This document shows positions 17,301-22,571 of a DNA stretch of 22,571 nt, piece after piece. The DNA is taken from NCBI GenBank assembly GCA_937934355.1, contig CALGZY010000065.1, positions 1 through 22,571 on the forward strand. The letters are read 5' to 3'. Position numbers and translations under genes: made by a program. The notes beneath the pieces were generated by a model. That model made no database searches. It was not told where the DNA came from and saw only the letters and a program-made list of their open reading frames with translations. Source of the DNA: an uncultured Collinsella sp. (GTDB taxonomy: Bacteria; Actinomycetota; Coriobacteriia; Coriobacteriales; Coriobacteriaceae). How positions within the stretch are numbered: position 1 is the first letter of the stretch; every line of letters begins with the position of its first letter.

Positions 17301-18298
17301 TAGTAGGCCCACATGGCTTCGACTTCGTTGAGGACCTCTACGACGCCCCAGCGGCGGGCGCTGCGGCTGGCCGAGTTGGGGTCGTAGACGCCAATCTGGT
17401 TGGCGTCGTCGATGCCGTAGAGCACGATGTAGTGGCCTACGTTGGTAAACGTACCGGGGCGCACTGCGGCGATGACGGGCGCACCCGAGCGAAGTGCTTG
17501 GGTAATCGATTCGCGATCGTTATAGAGCTGTGTTCCGTTGAGCCCCAGCTGCCACGCACCGCCTGTCATAAACGACCACTCGGTGGCACCGGTGGGGGCG
17601 TAGTTGCCGGCTTCGGCCAGTGCGCATATATCGACCGGCGTCTTATCGGTGTGGCCGGTCTTAAAGATATAGACCATGGTGAGGCAAGTGGGACCGCAAG
17701 CGTTTTCGCGAATAGTGCCGCCGGCATAGGGCAGCTCCGACCATGCGGGGTCAATTTGGTAGATGTGGGGCATGGCGCCGGCCTGCCATTGCGAGCGTGG
17801 GGTCGAGAACGCAAAGGAGTAACCGGGCGCGACGGGAGCTTTAAGCAGCTTGTCTTCGGCAGTGGGCTCAAGACCGGCTGATCCGTGGGAGATACAGGAT
17901 CCCAAAAACACAAAGACGAGGCAGGCGGCGATGGAGCAAAGCGTAAGGCGTAGGCGGCGGGCCGGAAGCGCGTGGCTTGTGGCGTGCGACGCAGGGTGAG
18001 GGGCGGAATTGCCGCGATCGCGTTGAGGTCGCGAAAAGGAGCGCTTGACGTAGTAGTCGGTCTTACGGCGATCGTAGCGACGTGGCTGCGATGTGTCGGT
18101 CTGACGTTGGCGTGTGCTCGTACTGACGCGGTCTGACTGCTGCACGGTACGGCTTTGCTGCCGCGAAGAAGCCCCGGGCTGCTCTTGGGGGCGCTGCGGG
18201 TTGTCGTTGTCGGAGGTGCTTCTGGGCGTTGGCGTGGTGCGGCCGGCAAGGCGCACGCTTTGTGGCCGTTGGTCGCCGTCATTGTATCCGTATGCCAT
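17297..18298 (-). CDS. C39-like cysteine peptidase, membrane-anchored or secreted
   Basis: The product is 333 aa from ATG 18298, preceded by AAGG at eight bases; a GTG at 18307 would add three residues. The first ~115 residues are polar, disordered and rich in Arg, Gln, Ser and Thr. One hydrophobic segment follows (L-C-S-I-A-A-C-L-V-F-V-F-L-G-S-C, about 120-138), which could be an anchor or contain a lipobox-like LGSC. The rest is a papain-fold C39_2-type domain: catalytic Cys in E-N-A-C-G-P-T-C, His in V-G-H-Y-I-V-L-Y-G, then D-P-N-S. Such proteins cleave peptides or cell-wall-linked substrates outside the cell; the substrate is unknown. It is convergent with arcC, and its 3' end merges with the REP pair. 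Confidence 0.85.
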   Translation of the reverse strand: MAYGYNDGDQRPQSVRLAGRTTPTPRSTSDNDNPQRPQEQPGASSRQQSRTVQQSDRVSTSTRQRQTDTSQPRRYDRRKTDYYVKRSFSRPQRDRGNSAPHPASHATSHALPARRLRLTLCSIAACLVFVFLGSCISHGSAGLEPTAEDKLLKAPVAPGYSFAFSTPRSQWQAGAMPHIYQIDPAWSELPYAGGTIRENACGPTCLTMVYIFKTGHTDKTPVDICALAEAGNYAPTGATEWSFMTGGAWQLGLNGTQLYNDRESITQALRSGAPVIAAVRPGTFTNVGHYIVLYGIDDANQIGVYDPNSASRSARRWGVVEVLNEVEAMWAYY

Positions 18299-18652
18299 TC
18301 GAATCACCTTGCCTCATGTGTAACTTGTCTATCCTACATAAAAAGATGCACGACACATGGGCATGTGCGCCAAAAGCCTGACAAATGGTATGAACGTTGC
18401 CGCGCCGCGCGCCAAGCGCCACGGCAACAGGTATTCAAAAGCAGACAAGATGAAAGCGTCCAAGACGAATGACGTCTCCCGCCGTTCGTCCCAAAAACGG
18501 TGCCGCTCGTTTTGCAGTTCTGCCTTCGGTCGAGCTGCGAGCGGCGCTGCTGCGCCAAGGCCGTATCTTAAAGCCATGGAATAAAAGCGCGCGGCAAAAC
18601 GGACCGCGCAAGGGGTGACGCCAAGGGCGTCAAAAAGGAAAGGAGGGGAACA
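18299..18652. other. Divergent intergenic region between C39 peptidase and permease
   Basis: This 354-bp region should hold promoters for both directions. I see no strong -35/-10 pair. Near the permease are two stems: GCGCGG/CCGCGC (about 18589-18609) and GACGCC-AAG-GGCGTC followed by AAAAAGG (about 18618-18637), just before the ribosome site AGGAGGGG. They may influence permease translation. No gene is seen. Confidence 0.45.
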
Positions 18653-20104
18653 ATGGCGGACAAGAACGCAGAAGTTGCAGTCGGGGATAACGGCGGCATG
18701 AAGAAAACGCTTTCGCTCTGGAACTTCTTCACCATCGGTTTCGGTGCCATCATCGGTACCGGTTGGGTTCTGCAGGTCGGCGACTGGATGGTCGTGGGCG
18801 GCGGTCCCGTTCCCGCTATGATCGCATTCCTCTTGGGTGCAATCTTCCTCGTGCCCGTCGGAGCTGTTTTCGGTGAGCTCACGGCTGCTATCCCCATCTC
18901 GGGCGGCATCGTCGAGTATGTCGATCGTAGCTTTGGCCGTACGCTGAGCTACATCACCGGATGGCTTTTGGCCCTGGGCAACGGCATCCTGTGCCCGTGG
19001 GAGGCCATCGCCATTTCGACCCTCGTGTCCGAGATGTTCGGTAGCCTGCCCGGTCTTGAGTGGCTGCGCGCCGTCAAGCTCTACACCATCCTGGGCGCTG
19101 ACGTTTACCTGTTCCCGACGCTGATCGCGCTCGGCTTTGCAGCCTACGTCATCTTCCTCAACTTCCGCGGTGCCAGCTCGGCTGCCAAGCTCCAGGCCTT
19201 CCTGACCAAGGCCCTGCTCTGCGGCATGCTGCTCGCCATGGGCGTCTCGCTGTTCACCGGCTCGCCGGACAATGCCATGCCCGTGTTCTCCCAGGTCACC
19301 GGCGCTGGCGGCGGCAAGGCCGCTACCGAGAGCTCCAGCCTGTTTGCCGGCATCGTGTCGGTCCTGGTTCTGACCCCGTTCTTCTACGCTGGCTTCGACA
19401 CCATTCCTCAGCAGGCTGAGGAAGCAGCCGAGGGCCTCAACTGGAACAAGTTCGGCAAGATTATCTCCCTGGCCCTGCTGGCCGCCGGCGGCTTCTACAT
19501 GGTCTGCATCTACTCGTTCGGCACCATCCTCGACTGGCATGAGTTTGTTAAGAGCCCGGTTCCCGCGCTTGCCTGCCTCAAGGGCATCAACATGCTCCTG
19601 TACCTGGCCATGCTCGTCATCGCCACGCTTGGACCCATGGGCCCGATGAACTCCTTCTACGGCGCCACGAGCCGCATCATGCTCGCCATGGGCCGCAAGG
19701 GCCAGCTGCCCGAGCAGTTCGCCGAGGTCGACCCCAAGTCCGGCGCTCCCAAGCTTGCCTGCGTCGTTCTGGGCGTCATCACCGTCGTCGGTCCGTTCCT
19801 GGGCAAGAACATGCTCATCCCTCTGACCAACGTGTCGGCTCTCGCCTTCATCTTCTCCTGCGGCATGGTCGCCCTCGCTTGCCTGCGCATGCGCTTCACC
19901 GAGCCCGACCTGCCTCGTCCCTACGAGGTGCCCGGCGGCAAGTTTGGCATCGGCCTCGCTATCGCTGCCTGTGCCATCATCATCGGCCTGCTCGTGATCC
20001 CGTTCTCTCCCGCCTCCCTCAACATGGTGGAGTGGAGCATCGTGATCGGCTGGTTGGCTATTGGCCTGGCCCTCATGGCTTTCACCAATTCCCGCAAAAA
20101 ATAA
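18653..20104 (+). CDS. APC-family amino acid/amine permease
   Basis: The product is 483 aa with about twelve membrane helices. AGGAGGGG lies just before ATG 18653. The first helix carries G-F-G-A-I-I-G-T-G-W, the unwound substrate-binding motif of the APC superfamily (usually GxIIGxG). F-F-Y-A-G-F-D-T-I-P-Q-Q-A-E-E, in the helix 6 region, is the second family hallmark and binds the amino or carboxyl group. The N-terminus is short and cytoplasmic and the C-terminus ends in a basic N-S-R-K-K. The substrate cannot be read from sequence. The amidohydrolase follows 131 bp downstream on the same strand with no terminator, so the permease may import that enzyme's substrate, such as a dipeptide-like amide or modified amino acid. 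Confidence 0.9.
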   Translation: MADKNAEVAVGDNGGMKKTLSLWNFFTIGFGAIIGTGWVLQVGDWMVVGGGPVPAMIAFLLGAIFLVPVGAVFGELTAAIPISGGIVEYVDRSFGRTLSYITGWLLALGNGILCPWEAIAISTLVSEMFGSLPGLEWLRAVKLYTILGADVYLFPTLIALGFAAYVIFLNFRGASSAAKLQAFLTKALLCGMLLAMGVSLFTGSPDNAMPVFSQVTGAGGGKAATESSSLFAGIVSVLVLTPFFYAGFDTIPQQAEEAAEGLNWNKFGKIISLALLAAGGFYMVCIYSFGTILDWHEFVKSPVPALACLKGINMLLYLAMLVIATLGPMGPMNSFYGATSRIMLAMGRKGQLPEQFAEVDPKSGAPKLACVVLGVITVVGPFLGKNMLIPLTNVSALAFIFSCGMVALACLRMRFTEPDLPRPYEVPGGKFGIGLAIAACAIIIGLLVIPFSPASLNMVEWSIVIGWLAIGLALMAFTNSRKK

Positions 20105-20110
20105 CGCCGA

Positions 20111-20162
20111 GCCGGGGCGGACCAGGTGCGCGGGACCCTCTCTTCCGCGCACCGAACCCGGC
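20111..20162 (+). promoter_or_regulatory. Intergenic stem-loop between permease and amidohydrolase
   Basis: Inner arms GGTGCGCGG (20125-20133) and CCGCGCACC (20145-20153) with an 11-nt loop, and outer arms GCCGGG/CCCGGC (20111-20116, 20157-20162). There is no T-tract, so it is more likely an RNA processing or stability element than a full terminator. It may set different levels for the two genes. Confidence 0.6.
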
Positions 20163-20235
20163 ACCACTTGGGTAGCTTTGTGAGGCCTTAACCCAACACG
20201 GTCTCGCCCACTATATGGATCCATAAGGAGGAACC

Positions 20236-21513
20236 ATGTCCACTAAGTATGCAATCGTTGGCGGAAAGCTCATCGACGGTACCGGTGCCGAGCCGGTCGA
20301 GAACTCCCTCGTTCTCGTCGACGACAACGGCAAGATCGAGTACGCCGGCGCCATGCAGGACCTTCCCGAGGGCGTTGAGGTCATCGACGCCGCCGGCAAG
20401 ACCGTCCTTCCCGGTCTGATCGACACCCACCTGCACTTCTCGGGCAACCTGACCGACGATGACACCGATTGGGTCATGCAGCCGCTCCTCGAGAAGCAGG
20501 CCGTCGCCGTCAAGCAGGCCTACGACTGCCTCACCCACGGCCTCACCACCGTCTGCGAGATCGGCCGCTTTGGTATCCAGATCCGTGACTGCATCGACAA
20601 GGGCGTCTTCAAGGGCCCGCGCGTTCTGGCCACCGGCCTTGGCTTCTGCCGCGTTGCCGGCCACGGCGACTCCCACCACTGCAGCCAGGAGCTCAACAAG
20701 GAATCGCACCCCTGGGGCGATCAGGTCGACGGTCCTTGGGATCTGCGCAAGGCCGTCCGTCGTCGCCTGCGTGAGAACCCCGATGCCATCAAGATCTGGG
20801 CTACCGGTGGCGGCATCTGGCGCTGGGACTCCGGCCGCGACCAGCACTACTGCTCCGAGGAGATTCAGGCCGTGGTCGAAGAGGCCAAGATGGTCGGCAT
20901 CCCCGTGTGGAGCCACTGCTACAACAACCACGCCGCTGCCTACGATTCCGTTCGCTTTGGCTGCGAGCAGTTGATTCACGGCTTCGATATCGATGAGCGC
21001 ACCATGGACCTCATGGCCGAGCAGGGCACCTTCTTCACCCCGACGATCGCCTTCCTGCCCACCTGGTACGGCACCTATCCGCCCGTCTACGTTCCCGAGC
21101 TGCACGACAAGTACGAGGGCACCCTGGTCGAGAAGGAGCTGCAGCGCAACTACGACTGCCTGCGCGAGGCCAAGAAGCGCGGCGTCGTCATGACGATCGG
21201 CTCCGACTCCTTCTCCTTCGTCACCCCGTATGGCACCTGCTCCATCGAGGAGATGTACGAGTTCGTCGACAAGATCGGCTTCACCCCGGTCGAGACCATC
21301 ACCTGTGCAACCCTCAACGGTGCCAAGATGTGCCACATCGAGGACGAGACCGGTTCCATCGAGGCCGGCAAGTGCGCCGACCTGCTGGTCGTCAACGGTG
21401 ACGTCGCCGCCGACATCCACGTGCTCAACACCGACAACATGGACGTCATCATGAAGGACGGCTGGATTGTCGAGGGCGGCACCTTCGGCGAGGCAAACAA
21501 GTACAGCGCCTAA
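20236..21513 (+). CDS. Metal-dependent amidohydrolase (prolidase / imidazolonepropionase-like)
   Basis: The product is 425 aa with AAGGAGG seven bases before ATG 20236. It has the small beta-sandwich at both ends and the TIM-barrel metal site of the amidohydrolase superfamily: H65-x-H67 in D-T-H-L-H, K186 (likely carboxylated) in A-I-K-I-W-A-T-G-G-G, H227 in W-S-H-C-Y, H248 in I-H-G-F-D and D324 in G-S-D-S-F. This full set predicts a binuclear enzyme that hydrolyses C-N bonds, like the Xaa-Pro dipeptidase and N-acyl amino acid hydrolase groups. The substrate is not known. It is probably cytoplasmic and follows the permease gene, suggesting uptake then hydrolysis. Codon bias is strong. Confidence 0.92.
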   Translation: MSTKYAIVGGKLIDGTGAEPVENSLVLVDDNGKIEYAGAMQDLPEGVEVIDAAGKTVLPGLIDTHLHFSGNLTDDDTDWVMQPLLEKQAVAVKQAYDCLTHGLTTVCEIGRFGIQIRDCIDKGVFKGPRVLATGLGFCRVAGHGDSHHCSQELNKESHPWGDQVDGPWDLRKAVRRRLRENPDAIKIWATGGGIWRWDSGRDQHYCSEEIQAVVEEAKMVGIPVWSHCYNNHAAAYDSVRFGCEQLIHGFDIDERTMDLMAEQGTFFTPTIAFLPTWYGTYPPVYVPELHDKYEGTLVEKELQRNYDCLREAKKRGVVMTIGSDSFSFVTPYGTCSIEEMYEFVDKIGFTPVETITCATLNGAKMCHIEDETGSIEAGKCADLLVVNGDVAADIHVLNTDNMDVIMKDGWIVEGGTFGEANKYSA

Positions 21514-21554
21514 GCTACCGTTCATCGATGGCTTGATGTAAAACACAGTATTTG

Positions 21555-21569
21555 ATTGCATAATGCAAT
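21555..21569. promoter_or_regulatory. Perfect palindrome ATTGCATAATGCAAT
   Basis: Seven-base arms around a single A, just before the terminator of the amidohydrolase. CATAAT inside it resembles a -10 box, so it could be an operator over a promoter for the histidine kinase. Inference only. Confidence 0.35.
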
Positions 21570-21570
21570 G

Positions 21571-21597
21571 GAGAGGGTCGCTTGCGGCCCTCTTTAT
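21571..21597 (+). terminator. Intrinsic terminator after the amidohydrolase
   Basis: Stem AGAGGG-T-CGC-TT-GCG-G-CCCTCT followed by TTATT, about 60 bp past the stop and before the histidine kinase gene. Confidence 0.8.
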
Positions 21598-21631
21598 TGC
21601 TATGGGGTGCGTCAGTAAGAAGGAGATGACG

Positions 21632-22571
21632 GTGGATCTCAATAGGCTGATTCTGGGCAAGAGTTACAACTCTACCAAGGTCTTTCGTACCGCTCAGCAT
21701 GTGGTTCAAGCCATCTTGCTCGGTATTGTCGTTCCGCTGCTTATCCTGCTGCTCATCTGGGATCTAACCGATAATCCCAATCCCGTTCCGGCCGTTGTCG
21801 TCATTGCCGGCTTGGTCATGCTGTGCTTCTTCTTCTCGTACGTCTTTGTCGTTCCCGACGACCTCACATCGAGCGCAACCGACCGCACGCTCGCCATCGC
21901 TTCAAAAATATTCGCCTACACGTCGCGCGGCCTTACGCCCGAAGCTGCCCTGGGCGCCTCTAAGATCATCCTGTCCGAAACGATCGCCTCTGCCATCTGC
22001 TTTACCGACGGCAAGCAGGTGTTGGCAAGCTGGGGCGAGGACTCGGCAAAATGCCCCGCGGGCACCCCGGTGGTGCTGCGGACTACGCTCAACGTGATCA
22101 ACAGCGGTGAGCAAAGCGTGTTCTCGCGCGATGCCTCGACCGAGACAGGTGGCTACTTTCCGCGCCTGCGCGCCGGTATTGTCGCACCGCTTACCGTGCG
22201 CGGGCATTGCGTGGGCACGCTCGAGCTGTATTATCCCCGTCTGAGCAGCATCGATATGCGCCAGACGGCGCTTGCCTCGGGCTTTGCCGACCTCATTTCC
22301 ACGCAGCTTGCGAGCTTTGAGCTCGAGCGCCAGGACGAGCTTACGGCCCGCGTGGAGCTGCGCGCCTTGCAATCGCAGGTCGATCCTCATTTTCTGTTTA
22401 ACACCATCAGCACCATCGTGTCGCTCGTTCGAACCGAGCCCGACAAGGCGCGATCGCTGCTGATCGACTTCTCCAACTACTACCGTCAGACGCTTTCTGA
22501 TTCCGATACCCTCACAACGCTCGAGCACGAGGTGGAACAGGGCACTCGCTATATCAATCTTATGCAGGCTC
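21632..22571 (+). CDS. LytS/YehU-type sensor histidine kinase, N-terminal part (3' end outside window)
   Basis: The frame is open from GTG 21632 to the window end (313 codons). GTG is preferred because AAGGAG lies about six bases upstream; the in-frame ATG 21626 directly abuts that site. Two hydrophobic segments lie at about residues 25-42 and 51-71, then a GAF-like domain (A-I-C-F-T-D-G, G-I-V-A-P-L-T-V-R-G, G-T-L-E-L-Y-Y). After that comes the His_kinase H-box L-Q-S-Q-V-D-P-H-F-L-F-N-T with phospho-acceptor His 253. The ATPase domain is cut off. Only two membrane segments are seen, fewer than in classical LytS (5TM). A LytTR-type response regulator gene would be expected next. Signal unknown. 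Confidence 0.9.
   Translation, partial: MDLNRLILGKSYNSTKVFRTAQHVVQAILLGIVVPLLILLLIWDLTDNPNPVPAVVVIAGLVMLCFFFSYVFVVPDDLTSSATDRTLAIASKIFAYTSRGLTPEAALGASKIILSETIASAICFTDGKQVLASWGEDSAKCPAGTPVVLRTTLNVINSGEQSVFSRDASTETGGYFPRLRAGIVAPLTVRGHCVGTLELYYPRLSSIDMRQTALASGFADLISTQLASFELERQDELTARVELRALQSQVDPHFLFNTISTIVSLVRTEPDKARSLLIDFSNYYRQTLSDSDTLTTLEHEVEQGTRYINLMQA

Noticed and set aside
18329..20224. 631-codon minus-strand frame over the permease
   Set aside because: Codon-bias shadow: the composition is Glu/Gln/His-rich low complexity, and the plus-strand permease has full family motifs and a ribosome site.
20188..21660. 490-codon minus-strand frame over the amidohydrolase
   Set aside because: Shadow of a gene with all metal ligands present on the plus strand.

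Overview
The window looks like the chromosome of an anaerobic, GC-rich gut Coriobacteriia, most likely Collinsella or a close relative. This is an inference from strong G/C third-position codon use, clean GGAGG ribosome sites, a giant single-chain pyruvate:ferredoxin oxidoreductase, a stand-alone carbamate kinase, and a membrane protein / Ser-Thr kinase / FHA operon. No 16S or other taxonomic marker is present.

Layout. 1-829: the end of a YbaB/EbfC nucleoid protein gene, then recR. 1075-4763: a tightly packed three-gene signalling operon (Ser/Gly-linker membrane protein, membrane-anchored Ser/Thr kinase, FHA protein), preceded by two GTTGYGCAAC palindromes. About 4880-11080: an island, visibly more AT-rich and less codon-biased, lying between two diverged copies of the FHA gene 3' end plus its downstream REP-like hairpin. 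The island holds a decayed methyltransferase, a perfect 19-bp hairpin, an ABC exporter on the + strand, an IS110-like scrap, and a minus-strand operon. That operon has a radical SAM/SPASM maturase, two homologous Cys/Asp-patterned small peptides starting MKHIHP, and a 35-residue membrane peptide, and it ends in a terminator. 11951-15490: nifJ with a long leader and a large nested hairpin after it. 16146-17108: arcC. 17297-18298 (minus): a secreted or anchored C39-like cysteine peptidase. 18653-21513: an APC amino-acid permease and a metal-dependent amidohydrolase, probably one transcript. 21632-end: the start of a LytS-type sensor histidine kinase.

The most interesting content is the island's peptide system. 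Both precursors contain three tandem modules of the form C-x(2-5)-D-x-C-x(2-3)-D, so every Cys in the modules is followed closely by an Asp. This resembles the CX3D pattern of Cys-Asp thioether ranthipeptides made by PapB-type SPASM enzymes, but with a denser two-Cys repeat. The maturase, precursors and membrane peptide form one operon; the exporter 0.7 kb away is the natural candidate for secretion. The chromosome-side genes fit fermentative energy metabolism (PFOR, carbamate kinase) with amino-acid or amide uptake and breakdown (permease, amidohydrolase).
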